NCBI GenBank assembly: GCA_964017065.1
Contig: OZ024789.1
Span: forward strand, 9,793,271-9,857,270
Direction: 5' to 3'
Length of the DNA stretch: 64,000 nt
Source of the DNA: Haliclona indistincta
Lineage: Eukaryota > Porifera > Demospongiae > Haplosclerida > Chalinidae
The position numbers and the translations under genes were made by a program. The notes beneath the pieces were generated by a model. It was given only the letters and a program-made list of their open reading frames with translations, made no database searches and was not told the DNA's origin. Positions 12,801 through 24,100 of the stretch are shown one piece after another (position 1 is the first letter of the stretch; every line of letters begins with the position of its first letter).

Positions 12801-15800
12801 GTCGGTCAATATGCCCCTTCCACTTCGAAAGTGAAGCCGATAAAGTGCAACGACCTCGTCAAATTTTGCTCAAAGTTAGTACTTTGGGGCTGGCTGCTGA
12901 AAAGTACACACAAATAGCAGTGGTTTTGGTGAGTGCAAAATGTAGCCCAGATCATAGAGAATGTCCAAAAATGTGTTTCCGAGCACCCTGAAGCCATAAA
13001 ATGTCCCAATTTTCTTGGCGGCCATTTTGTTTTTCCTAAAATGTTGTGAATTTTGCACTGAAGCCATAGAAATGCCATCGCCATAACGTTTAGCGCAGGG
13101 GGCGCGCCGAAAACCGGTCAATTTTTTGCGGTTATTTGTATTCTTCAATTTGGCTTAATTTTGGGATATTTTAACACTTTTTGATAAAGTTATGGTGTCT
13201 GAAGTATGTATGTCGCCAAAAGGCGACATTAGGGGTTAAAGGGTTAATGAGTTTTCGTCAAAATTTGCAAATCTGGCTAGAAATGCTCCAAAAGTGTTGA
13301 AAATCAACTCTAAGTGTCCTAAATATCATTTTGAGACAGTTTCTGTAAGAAATAGAGGGTGAAGGATTTCAAGGTGCTTAACCCTTTAATTACTAAATTA
13401 TCCAGCTGAAATTTTAACCTCGTAAATGCTGACCACTTCTCTCGTGAATATCTCGTGTGTCTTTTGAGCTACTGGTCTCAAATTTGCGTCCTTTTACCCC
13501 AGTGAGTAGCCGCAATTGCTCACACTCAAGTCGGTCAATATGCCCCTTCCACTTCGAAAGTGAAGCCGATAAAGTGCAACGACCTCGTCAAATTTTGCTC
13601 AAAGTTAGTACTTTGGGGCTGGCTGCTGAAAAGTACACACAAATAGCAGTGGTTTTGGTGAGTGCAAAATGTAGCCCAGATCATAGAGAATGTCCAAAAA
13701 TGTGTTTCCGAGCACCCTGAAGCCATAAAATGTCCCAATTTTCTTGGCGGCCATTTTGTTTTTCCTAAAATGTTGTGAATTTTGCACTGAAGCCATAGAA
13801 ATGCCGTCGCCATAACGTTTAGCGCAGGGGGCGCGCCGAAAACCGGTCAATTTTTTGCGGTTATTTGTATTCTTCAATTTGGCTTAATTTTGGGATATTT
13901 TAACACTTTTTGATAAAGTTATGGTGTCTGAAGTATGTATGTCGCCAAAAGGCGACATTAGGGGTTAAAGGGTTAATGAGTTTTCGTCAAAATTTGCAAA
14001 TCTGGCTAGAAATGCTCCAAAAGTGTTGAAAATCAACTCTAAGTGTCCTAAATATCATTTTGAGACAGTTTCTGTAAGAAATAGAGGGTGAAGGATTTCA
14101 AGGTGCTTAACCCTTTAATTACTAAATTATCCAGCTGAAATTTTAACCTCGTAAATGCTGACCACTTCTCTCGTGAATATCTCGTGTGTCTTTTGAGCTA
14201 CTGGTCTCAAATTTGCGTCCTTTTACCCCAGTGAGTAGCCGCAATTGCTCACACTCAAGTCGGTCAATATGCCCCTCCCACTTCGAAAGTGAAGCCGATA
14301 AAGTGCAACGACCTCGTCAAATTTTGCTCAAAGTTAGTACTTTGGGGCTGGCTGCTGAAAAGTACACACAAATAGCAGTGGTTTTGGTGAGTGCAAAATG
14401 TAGCCCAGATCATAGAGAATGTCCAAAAATGTGTTTCCGAGCACCCTGAAGCCATAAAATGTCCCAATTTTCTTGGCGGCCATTTTGTTTTTCCTAAAAT
14501 GTTGTGAATTTTGCACTGAAGCCATAGAAATGCCGTCGCCATAACGTTTAGCGCAGGGGGCGCGCCGAAAACCGGTCAATTTTTTGCGGTTATTTGTATT
14601 CTTCAATTTGGCTTAATTTTGGGATATTTTAACACTTTTTGATAAAGTTATGGTGTCTGAAGTATGTATGTCGCCAAAAGGCGACATTAGGGGTTAAAGG
14701 GTTAATGAGTTTTCGTCAAAATTTGCAAATCTGGCTAGAAATGCTCCAAAAGTGTTGAAAATCAACTCTAAGTGTCCTAAATATCATTTTGAGACAGTTT
14801 CTGTAAGAAATAGAGGGTGAAGGATTTCAAGGTGCTTAACCCTTTAATTACTAAATTATCCAGCTGAAATTTTAACCTCGTAAATGCTGACCACTTCTCT
14901 CGTGAATATCTCGTGTGTCTTTTGAGCTACTGGTCTCAAATTTGCGTCCTTTTACCCCAGTGAGTAGCCGCAATTGCTCACACTCAAGTCGGTCAATATG
15001 CCCCTCCCACTTCGAAAGTGAAGCCGATAAAGTGCAACGACCTCGTCAAATTTTGCTCAAAGTTAGTACTTTGGGGCTGGCTGCTGAAAAGTACACACAA
15101 ATAGCAGTGGTTTTGGTGAGTGCAAAATGTAGCCCAGATCATAGAGAATGTCCAAAAATGTGTTTCCGAGCACCCTGAAGCCATAAAATGTCCCAATTTT
15201 CTTGGCGGCCATTTTGTTTTTCCTAAAATGTTGTGAATTTTGCACTGAAGCCATAGAAATGCCGTCGCCATAACGTTTAGCGCAGGGGGCGCGCCGAAAA
15301 CCGGTCAATTTTTTGCGGTTATTTGTATTCTTCAATTTGGCTTAATTTTGGGATATTTTAACACTTTTTGATAAAGTTATGGTGTCTGAAGTATGTATGT
15401 CGCCAAAAGGCGACATTAGGGGTTAAAGGGTTAATGAGTTTTCGTCAAAATTTGCAAATCTGGCTAGAAATGCTCCAAAAGTGTTGAAAATCAACTCTAA
15501 GTGTCCTAAATATCATTTTGAGACAGTTTCTGTAAGAAATAGAGGGTGAAGGATTTCAAGGTGCTTAACCCTTTAATTACTAAATTATCCAGCTGAAATT
15601 TTAACCTCGTAAATGCTGACCACTTCTCTCGTGAATATCTCGTGTGTCTTTTGAGCTACTGGTCTCAAATTTGCGTCCTTTTACCCCAGTGAGTAGCCGC
15701 AATTGCTCACACTCAAGTCGGTCAATATGCCCCTCCCACTTCGAAAGTGAAGCCGATAAAGTGCAACGACCTCGTCAAATTTTGCTCAAAGTTAGTACTT

Positions 15801-16709
15801 TGGGGCTGGCTGCTGAAAAGTACACACAAATAGCAGTGGTTTTGGTGAGTGCAAAATGTAGCCCAGATCATAGAGAATGTCCAAAAATGTGTTTCCGAGC
15901 ACCCTGAAGCCATAAAATGTCCCAATTTTCTTGGCGGCCATTTTGTTTTTCCTAAAATGTTGTGAATTTTGCACTGAAGCCATAGAAATGCCGTCGCCAT
16001 AACGTTTAGCGCAGGGGGCGCGCCGAAAACCGGTCAATTTTTTGCGGTTATTTGTATTCTTCAATTTGGCTTAATTTTGGGATATTTTAACACTTTTTGA
16101 TAAAGTTATGGTGTCTGAAGTATGTATGTCGCCAAAAGGCGACATTAGGGGTTAAAGGGTTAATGAGTTTTCGTCAAAATTTGCAAATCTGGCTAGAAAT
16201 GCTCCAAAAGTGTTGAAAATCAACTCTAAGTGTCCTAAATATCATTTTGAGACAGTTTCTGTAAGAAATAGAGGGTGAAGGATTTCAAGGTGCTTAACCC
16301 TTTAATTACTAAATTATCCAGCTGAAATTTTAACCTCGTAAATGCTGACCACTTCTCTCGTGAATATCTCGTGTGTCTTTTGAGCTACTGGTCTCAAATT
16401 TGCGTCCTTTTACCCCAGTGAGTAGCCGCAATTGCTCACACTCAAGTCGGTCAATATGCCCCTCCCACTTCGAAAGTGAAGCCGATAAAGTGCAACGACC
16501 TCGTCAAATTTTGCTCAAAGTTAGTACTTTGGGGCTGGCTGCTGAAAAGTACACACAAATAGCAGTGGTTTTGGTGAGTGCAAAATGTAGCCCAGATCAT
16601 AGAGAATGTCCAAAAATGTGTTTCCGAGCACCCTGAAGCCATAAAATGTCCCAATTTTCTTGGCGGCCATTTTGTTTTTCCTAAAATGTTGTGAATTTTG
16701 CACTGAAGC

Positions 16710-16923
16710 TGTGATGACTGACAAGATTGAACTACATGGACTATTGTCTCTTAGTCATGTGTCTTGTGTATTGTATCATGTAGCCCTTGATTCATGCTCT
16801 CATTGTGTTGCTACACTAGTACTTCCTCTTCCTGTCACCTTGTTGTATATCAGACTGTCAGTACTCAGTGTGCTCAGATTTTGCTAATATCAATTCTCAT
16901 AATATACTTCTGAGTATATCACA
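16710..16923 (+). repeat. 5' LTR of the Gypsy element
   Basis: It is 214 bp and identical by eye to the 3' LTR at 20983-21196. It starts TGTGATGACTG and ends GAGTATATCACA. It should hold promoter and polyadenylation signals, though I see no clear TATA box or AATAAA. The primer-binding site follows one base after it. Confidence 0.96.
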
Positions 16924-16924
16924 T

Positions 16925-16939
16925 TGGCGACGAGGATGG
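16925..16939 (+). promoter_or_regulatory. Primer-binding site, tRNA-Ser type
   Basis: TGGCGACGAGGATGG lies one base after the 5' LTR. It is complementary to the 3' end of an animal tRNA-Ser(GCT) as I recall it, including CCA, over 15 bases. The Gag-Pol ATG (16936) lies inside it, so the start codon and the primer site overlap. Confidence 0.8.
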
Positions 16940-19900
16940 CTACTCCAAAGTATAGTCTTATGGACCGCTTTGACTCAGATACAGAGAGTATTGAAAGCTA
17001 CTTGGAGCGAGTCGCAATTTATTTCAGAGCTAACAGAGTAGAGGAAAGAAACCAAGTGGACGTTTTCCTTAGCCTATTGAGCAGCAAGACGTACTCACTG
17101 CTACGGGACCTTGTAGCTCCTGAGAAGCCAGGTGACAGGACGTTCGCCGAGTTGTCCGACACTTTGACAAAGCACTTCCAACCAAAGAGGAAGGTGATAT
17201 CCGAACGTTTTAGGTTCCACAAGAGAACACAAGCAGTAGGAGAAAGCGTGATTGACTTCGTTGCTGAACTTCGCAAGTTATCCAAGTTTTGCAAGTTCGA
17301 GGCTCACCTGGATCAAGCCCTCCGCGACCAGTTCGTGAGTGGTCTCCGCAACGGAAATATCCAAAAGCATTTGCTCACCGAGCCAGACGATCTAGCGTTT
17401 GCTCGGGCGGTGGAACTTGCGGAAGGAATGGAAGCAGCTGAATCCGAAACTCAACAGTGGCACGCTTCCCCGGATACCGCCAACATTCGCAAGGTCACAC
17501 AGCACAGTTCGCCGAGCCAACCGAGAACATCGTGTTACCGCTGCGGTGGTCGTCATTTATCCTCCGACTGCCGTTTTAAGGAGGCAGTTTGCCATTTTTG
17601 TCAAAAGAAAGGACACATCGCCAAGGTCTGCAAATCCAAGAAGAGAGAACAGTCGTCAACGCCGAACGCGGACATGAAAAAGAAGAAGCCTACCAAGACA
17701 GGCAATTGCAATTTCGTGGACGTGGAGACGGGAGACAACGAGGACGAACCGCCGTCTGAGCTACCGCCTACTCTACCGCTGTTCCAGTTGAAAGAACATT
17801 CGTCTCACCCCATTGTCGTATCAGTCCTAGTCAATGACAAGCCACTTGAAATGGAACTAGATACGGGGGCAGCTGTTAGTATCATCTCGGAAGATACGCA
17901 CCTGAGCAAATTTCCTGAAGTACCGCTACAAAAAGCTTCTGTCAAGCTAAAGACATACACTGGTCAGACCATGGAAGTTTGTGGGCAGCTAGACGTCACT
18001 GTCAGGTATAAGAGTCAAGTATACACTTTACCTCTGTGTGTTGTTGCAGGGCCCGGACCTACTCTTCTTGGGAGAGATTGGCTCCGGTCAATTCATCTTG
18101 ACTGGAAAGCTATTGGTGTTGTTGCATTGGACAAGGGAAAGGACCAAATCCAGGGGCTGCAACAAGCTTACCACAACGTGTTTCGTGATGAGCTGGGCAC
18201 CATCTCAGGGTTCACCGCAACTCTAAATCTCCGTCCTGATTCCAAACCAGTGTTCTGCAAGCCTCGTCCCGTACCTTTTGCTCTCAAAGAAGCCTTGGGG
18301 AAGGAGTTGGATCGCCTGGAGACAGCTGGGATCCTGGAAAAGGTTTCTCACAGTAATTGGGCTACACCAGTGGTTGTTGTACCAAAGGCTGACGGCAGTA
18401 TCCGACTATGTGGGGATTACAAGCAAACCGTCAACCCCCAGCTAGATGTTGACAAATACCCATTGCCCAATCCTACTGATTTGTTTGCCTCCCTTGCAGG
18501 TGGATGTCAATTCTCTAAGATTGACCTATCTCATGCCTATCAACAACTCCAGTTAGACGAGTCATCAAGAGAGTGCGTAACGATTAACACCCATCAAGGT
18601 CTCTATCGTTATACTCGTCTACCCTTTGGCATCGCCTCCGCACCAGCCATCTTCCAAAGAACGATGGACACGATTCTTCAAGGCATTCCTCGCACCTGTT
18701 GCTACCTTGATGATATTCTGGTGACTGGCAGCACGCGAGAGGAACATTTACAGAACTTAGAAACAGTTCTCCAGAGGTTAGATCAAAGAGGTGTGCGAGT
18801 CAAGAAGTCCAAGTGTGAATTTCTCAAAGATTCCGTTGAATACTTGGGACACAAGATTGACGCTTCTGGTCTACACGCCACTACCAAGAAGGTGGATGCT
18901 GTGATCAACGCTCCTCAGCCGAAGAATGTAAAACAGCTCAGGTCCTTCCTAGGTTTACTCCAGTATTACGGCAGATTTATTTCTAATTTGTCTTCCCTTT
19001 TGCATCCTCTCAACTCTCTCTTGCAGAAAGGGGTAACTTGGAAGTGGAGCTCAGAATGTGAAGCAGCTTTTCAACAAGCCAAGACACGACTCACTTCAAT
19101 TGGAGTCTTAGCTCACTACAATCCAAAACTACCTCTGAGACTAGCGGGAGACGCATCGGCCTATGGTATTGGAGCTGTCATCTCACACATTGCTGAAGAT
19201 GGACAAGAGCACCCTGTAGCTTATGCATCGCGTACTTTGACAGCTGCAGAGCAGAATTATTCACAGCTGGAAAAGGAGGCATTATCCCTCATTTTTGGAT
19301 TAAGAAAATTCCACCAATACCTGTACGGTCGAAAATTCATTCTCTACACTGACCACAAGCCTTTAACGACCATCTTTGGTGAAAAGAAAGGAGTACCACA
19401 GATGATCGCAGCACGACTTCAGCGTTGGGCCTTGTCATTGTCTGCCTATGACTACTCCATCAAGTACAAGAGTACTTCAGCACATGGCAATGTTGATGGA
19501 TTGTCTCGACTACCTACATGTGGGTCAGACTCTGAAGAACAAGAGCAGCTTCATGAAGAGAATGTGTTCAGTGTTAGACAACTTGAAGCCTTACCAACAA
19601 CAGTTACTCAACTACAGCAGATGACCCGGAGAGATCGTCTGTTAGGCAAGGTGCTACGTTATACCAAGAGTGGTTGGCCTGCTACTGTGTCAGAAGCTCT
19701 TAAACCTTATCAACGTCGTCAGGATGAAATCTCAGCTGAGGATGACTGTTTGCTATGGGGTTCAAGAGTCATTGTTCCACTTTCACTACAAGAAAGTATT
19801 CTGCAAGAGCTACACACCCAACACTTTGGTATCTCCAGGCTGAAAGCGATTGCCCGAAGTCATGTTTGGTGGCCGAAATTGGATCAGGCCTTGGAGAAGA

Positions 19901-20970
19901 TGGTGGGAAGCTGTTCCAATTGTCAAGCTGTAAGAAATAATCCACCTGCAGCACCGCTTCATCCCTGGGCATGGCCTGCTCACCCTTGGCAAAGAGTACA
20001 TGTTGACTTTGCAGGGCCCCTCCGTGGTCAGACGTATCTCATTGTGGTTGATGCATTTTCCAAGTGGCCAGAAGTGATACCAATGCATTCAACAACAGCA
20101 GCGACCACTATTCGAGAACTCCGGAAACTCTTCTCTGCATATGGTCTGCCGGAGCAACTGGTGTCTGACAACGGGCCTCAGTTTACTTCCTCTGACTTCG
20201 CTATGTTCCTCAAGCAGAATGGAGTGAAACATGTTCGATCTGCTCCCTATCACCCCTCCTCAAACGGTGCAGCTGAACGCTTTGTACAGACGTTCAAAAG
20301 AGCAATGAAACAGAATGAATTACATGGAGTACCTTCACAGAAACAACTTCCTGCTTTTCTACTTTCATACCGAACTGCACCTCATGCCACTACAGGACAA
20401 TCTCCTTGTCTACTATTCCTCAACCGGCAGGTTCGCACACGGCTGGATCTTTTCCACCCCAACCTCCGAGAACATGTATCAGGAAAGCAACTGATGCAGA
20501 AACACTACCATGATCAACATGCCCACGGTCGTGAGTTGTACCTTGGTCAGCGAGTAATGGCTCAAGGTCCTCCTCCACAACTACAATGGCTTCCAGGAAC
20601 CATCATTCAACAGACAGGCCCAGTCTCATATGTGATCAAGATCACTGATGGTCGTCTGTGGAAAAGACATGCTGATCAGATTCGAGGAATGCTAGACAGC
20701 CCCGATAACTCCTCAACTCCAACCATCGTGGAACAGCCTCCGGTACCTGTGAGTGACTCTCGAACACCATCTACTCCACCAAAGTCACCTACTCCACCTA
20801 AGTCAGCAACCAGTGACGATCGTAAGACTGTTCTTCCTACATCACCCTCCGTGTCCACCTCGACAGATCAGTCCTCTCAGGAAGACTCCGCTCAACCTCG
20901 CTATCCAGTACGAGTTCGTGGACCTCCTAAAAGACTAACGTATGATTCCTCCTTCAAGTCCTCTTTATAG
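16936..20970 (+). CDS. Gag-Pol polyprotein of the Ty3/Gypsy element
   Basis: One uninterrupted frame of 1344 codons encodes structural and enzymatic proteins for reverse transcription and integration. An N-terminal Gag region is followed by two zinc knuckles at about residues 200-235; the first is CX2CX3HX4C and the second CX2CX4HX4C. The protease has DTGA at 309-312. Reverse transcriptase has YLDD at 590-593. RNase H acidic residues include D739 and D806. Integrase has an HHCC zinc finger (H960, H963, C993, C996) and catalytic D1024, D1078 and E1114, the canonical D-35-E spacing. The C-terminus after about residue 1260 is a Pro/Ser/Thr-rich tail. The frame is also open from TTG at 16924, but the first ATG is at 16936. 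Gag and Pol share one frame with no stop or shift between them. All key residues are present, so the copy may be functional. Confidence 0.97.
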   Translation: MATPKYSLMDRFDSDTESIESYLERVAIYFRANRVEERNQVDVFLSLLSSKTYSLLRDLVAPEKPGDRTFAELSDTLTKHFQPKRKVISERFRFHKRTQAVGESVIDFVAELRKLSKFCKFEAHLDQALRDQFVSGLRNGNIQKHLLTEPDDLAFARAVELAEGMEAAESETQQWHASPDTANIRKVTQHSSPSQPRTSCYRCGGRHLSSDCRFKEAVCHFCQKKGHIAKVCKSKKREQSSTPNADMKKKKPTKTGNCNFVDVETGDNEDEPPSELPPTLPLFQLKEHSSHPIVVSVLVNDKPLEMELDTGAAVSIISEDTHLSKFPEVPLQKASVKLKTYTGQTMEVCGQLDVTVRYKSQVYTLPLCVVAGPGPTLLGRDWLRSIHLDWKAIGVVALDKGKDQIQGLQQAYHNVFRDELGTISGFTATLNLRPDSKPVFCKPRPVPFALKEALGKELDRLETAGILEKVSHSNWATPVVVVPKADGSIRLCGDYKQTVNPQLDVDKYPLPNPTDLFASLAGGCQFSKIDLSHAYQQLQLDESSRECVTINTHQGLYRYTRLPFGIASAPAIFQRTMDTILQGIPRTCCYLDDILVTGSTREEHLQNLETVLQRLDQRGVRVKKSKCEFLKDSVEYLGHKIDASGLHATTKKVDAVINAPQPKNVKQLRSFLGLLQYYGRFISNLSSLLHPLNSLLQKGVTWKWSSECEAAFQQAKTRLTSIGVLAHYNPKLPLRLAGDASAYGIGAVISHIAEDGQEHPVAYASRTLTAAEQNYSQLEKEALSLIFGLRKFHQYLYGRKFILYTDHKPLTTIFGEKKGVPQMIAARLQRWALSLSAYDYSIKYKSTSAHGNVDGLSRLPTCGSDSEEQEQLHEENVFSVRQLEALPTTVTQLQQMTRRDRLLGKVLRYTKSGWPATVSEALKPYQRRQDEISAEDDCLLWGSRVIVPLSLQESILQELHTQHFGISRLKAIARSHVWWPKLDQALEKMVGSCSNCQAVRNNPPAAPLHPWAWPAHPWQRVHVDFAGPLRGQTYLIVVDAFSKWPEVIPMHSTTAATTIRELRKLFSAYGLPEQLVSDNGPQFTSSDFAMFLKQNGVKHVRSAPYHPSSNGAAERFVQTFKRAMKQNELHGVPSQKQLPAFLLSYRTAPHATTGQSPCLLFLNRQVRTRLDLFHPNLREHVSGKQLMQKHYHDQHAHGRELYLGQRVMAQGPPPQLQWLPGTIIQQTGPVSYVIKITDGRLWKRHADQIRGMLDSPDNSSTPTIVEQPPVPVSDSRTPSTPPKSPTPPKSATSDDRKTVLPTSPSVSTSTDQSSQEDSAQPRYPVRVRGPPKRLTYDSSFKSSL

Positions 20971-20982
20971 GGAAGGAGAAAG
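20969..20982 (+). promoter_or_regulatory. Polypurine tract of the Gypsy element
   Basis: AGGGAAGGAGAAAG is 14 uninterrupted purines ending directly at the 3' LTR. This is the expected primer position for plus-strand synthesis. It overlaps the last two bases of the Gag-Pol stop codon. Confidence 0.88.
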
Positions 20983-21196
20983 TGTGATGACTGACAAGAT
21001 TGAACTACATGGACTATTGTCTCTTAGTCATGTGTCTTGTGTATTGTATCATGTAGCCCTTGATTCATGCTCTCATTGTGTTGCTACACTAGTACTTCCT
21101 CTTCCTGTCACCTTGTTGTATATCAGACTGTCAGTACTCAGTGTGCTCAGATTTTGCTAATATCAATTCTCATAATATACTTCTGAGTATATCACA
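20983..21196 (+). repeat. 3' LTR of the Gypsy element
   Basis: It is 214 bp and identical by eye to the 5' LTR. It is followed directly by the second GAAGC copy and the remainder of satellite core 25. Confidence 0.96.
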
Positions 21197-24100
21197 GAAG
21201 CCATAGAAATGCCGTCGCCATAACGTTTAGCGCAGGGGGCGCGCCGAAAACCGGTCAATTTTTTGCGGTTATTTGTATTCTTCAATTTGGCTTAATTTTG
21301 GGATATTTTAACACTTTTTGATAAAGTTATGGTGTCTGAAGTATGTATGTCGCCAAAAGGCGACATTAGGGGTTAAAGGGTTAATGAGTTTTCGTCAAAA
21401 TTTGCAAATCTGGCTAGAAATGCTCCAAAAGTGTTGAAAATCAACTCTAAGTGTCCTAAATATCATTTTGAGACAGTTTCTGTAAGAAATAGAGGGTGAA
21501 GGATTTCAAGGTGCTTAACCCTTTAATTACTAAATTATCCAGCTGAAATTTTAACCTCGTAAATGCTGACCACTTCTCTCGTGAATATCTCGTGTGTCTT
21601 TTGAGCTACTGGTCTCAAATTTGCGTCCTTTTACCCCAGTGAGTAGCCGCAATTGCTCACACTCAAGTCGGTCAATATGCCCCTCCCACTTCGAAAGTGA
21701 AGCCGATAAAGTGCAACGACCTCGTCAAATTTTGCTCAAAGTTAGTACTTTGGGGCTGGCTGCTGAAAAGTACACACAAATAGCAGTGGTTTTGGTGAGT
21801 GCAAAATGTAGCCCAGATCATAGAGAATGTCCAAAAATGTGTTTCCGAGCACCCTGAAGCCATAAAATGTCCCAATTTTCTTGGCGGCCATTTTGTTTTT
21901 CCTAAAATGTTGTGAATTTTGCACTGAAGCCATAGAAATGCCGTCGCCATAACGTTTAGCGCAGGGGGCGCGCCGAAAACCGGTCAATTTTTTGCGGTTA
22001 TTTGTATTCTTCAATTTGGCTTAATTTTGGGATATTTTAACACTTTTTGATAAAGTTATGGTGTCTGAAGTATGTATGTCGCCAAAAGGCGACATTAGGG
22101 GTTAAAGGGTTAATGAGTTTTCGTCAAAATTTGCAAATCTGGCTAGAAATGCTCCAAAAGTGTTGAAAATCAACTCTAAGTGTCCTAAATATCATTTTGA
22201 GACAGTTTCTGTAAGAAATAGAGGGTGAAGGATTTCAAGGTGCTTAACCCTTTAATTACTAAATTATCCAGCTGAAATTTTAACCTCGTAAATGCTGACC
22301 ACTTCTCTCGTGAATATCTCGTGTGTCTTTTGAGCTACTGGTCTCAAATTTGCGTCCTTTTACCCCAGTGAGTAGCCGCAATTGCTCACACTCAAGTCGG
22401 TCAATATGCCCCTCCCACTTCGAAAGTGAAGCCGATAAAGTGCAACGACCTCGTCAAATTTTGCTCAAAGTTAGTACTTTGGGGCTGGCTGCTGAAAAGT
22501 ACACACAAATAGCAGTGGTTTTGGTGAGTGCAAAATGTAGCCCAGATCATAGAGAATGTCCAAAAATGTGTTTCCGAGCACCCTGAAGCCATAAAATGTC
22601 CCAATTTTCTTGGCGGCCATTTTGTTTTTCCTAAAATGTTGTGAATTTTGCACTGAAGCCATAGAAATGCCGTCGCCATAACGTTTAGCGCAGGGGGCGC
22701 GCCGAAAACCGGTCAATTTTTTGCGGTTATTTGTATTCTTCAATTTGGCTTAATTTTGGGATATTTTAACACTTTTTGATAAAGTTATGGTGTCTGAAGT
22801 ATGTATGTCGCCAAAAGGCGACATTAGGGGTTAAAGGGTTAATGAGTTTTCGTCAAAATTTGCAAATCTGGCTAGAAATGCTCCAAAAGTGTTGAAAATC
22901 AACTCTAAGTGTCCTAAATATCATTTTGAGACAGTTTCTGTAAGAAATAGAGGGTGAAGGATTTCAAGGTGCTTAACCCTTTAATTACTAAATTATCCAG
23001 CTGAAATTTTAACCTCGTAAATGCTGACCACTTCTCTCGTGAATATCTCGTGTGTCTTTTGAGCTACTGGTCTCAAATTTGCGTCCTTTTACCCCAGTGA
23101 GTAGCCGCAATTGCTCACACTCAAGTCGGTCAATATGCCCCTCCCACTTCGAAAGTGAAGCCGATAAAGTGCAACGACCTCGTCAAATTTTGCTCAAAGT
23201 TAGTACTTTGGGGCTGGCTGCTGAAAAGTACACACAAATAGCAGTGGTTTTGGTGAGTGCAAAATGTAGCCCAGATCATAGAGAATGTCCAAAAATGTGT
23301 TTCCGAGCACCCTGAAGCCATAAAATGTCCCAATTTTCTTGGCGGCCATTTTGTTTTTCCTAAAATGTTGTGAATTTTGCACTGAAGCCATAGAAATGCC
23401 GTCGCCATAACGTTTAGCGCAGGGGGCGCGCCGAAAACCGGTCAATTTTTTGCGGTTATTTGTATTCTTCAATTTGGCTTAATTTTGGGATATTTTAACA
23501 CTTTTTGATAAAGTTATGGTGTCTGAAGTATGTATGTCGCCAAAAGGCGACATTAGGGGTTAAAGGGTTAATGAGTTTTCGTCAAAATTTGCAAATCTGG
23601 CTAGAAATGCTCCAAAAGTGTTGAAAATCAACTCTAAGTGTCCTAAATATCATTTTGAGACAGTTTCTGTAAGAAATAGAGGGTGAAGGATTTCAAGGTG
23701 CTTAACCCTTTAATTACTAAATTATCCAGCTGAAATTTTAACCTCGTAAATGCTGACCACTTCTCTCGTGAATATCTCGTGTGTCTTTTGAGCTACTGGT
23801 CTCAAATTTGCGTCCTTTTACCCCAGTGAGTAGCCGCAATTGCTCACACTCAAGTCGGTCAATATGCCCCTCCCACTTCGAAAGTGAAGCCGATAAAGTG
23901 CAACGACCTCGTCAAATTTTGCTCAAAGTTAGTACTTTGGGGCTGGCTGCTGAAAAGTACACACAAATAGCAGTGGTTTTGGTGAGTGCAAAATGTAGCC
24001 CAGATCATAGAGAATGTCCAAAAATGTGTTTCCGAGCACCCTGAAGCCATAAAATGTCCCAATTTTCTTGGCGGCCATTTTGTTTTTCCTAAAATGTTGT

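Larger units (their letters stand above)
1..16709. repeat. Satellite array, left arm: 25 tandem units of 729 or 587 bp derived from a TTAA inverted-repeat element
   Basis: Head-to-tail, nearly identical units. The same landmark recurs at 155, 884, 1613, 2200, 2787, 3374 and onward to 16373, with spacing of either 729 or 587 bp. Nine of the 24 intervals are short, and all nine lie before position 12000. A long unit is a 599-bp core (first copy 76-674) plus a 130-bp spacer (675-804). The core begins TTAACCCTTTAA and ends with its reverse complement. Short units lack exactly 142 bp, the stretch between two TTAA sites. Window base 1 is inside a spacer, so the array continues to the left. The last unit is cut by a retrotransposon at 16710. 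Open frames of 67-92 codons recur in every unit on both strands, but they overlap each other and look like by-products of the repetition. Confidence 0.97.
16710..21196 (+). mobile_element. Complete Ty3/Gypsy LTR retrotransposon, inserted in satellite core 25
   Basis: The element is 4487 bp. It begins TGTGATG and ends ATCACA. It is flanked by the 5-bp target duplication GAAGC at 16705-16709 and 21197-21201; removing the element and one GAAGC restores a normal satellite unit. It has two LTRs of 214 bp with no differences that I can see, a tRNA-Ser-type primer site, one long Gag-Pol frame and a purine tract before the 3' LTR. Domain order is protease, reverse transcriptase, RNase H, integrase, the Ty3/Gypsy order. 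The tRNA-Ser primer is reminiscent of Mag-type elements, but clade assignment is inference. Identical LTRs imply a recent insertion, younger than local array amplification, because no neighbouring unit carries a copy. Confidence 0.97.

Noticed and set aside
16660..16887. 75-codon frame crossing from satellite into the 5' LTR (and a similar one at 20942-21160)
   Set aside because: It is created by the insertion junction and LTR sequence; no coding evidence.
17019..20858. Short open frames on both strands within the Gypsy element
   Set aside because: They are shadows of the Gag-Pol frame with no motifs.
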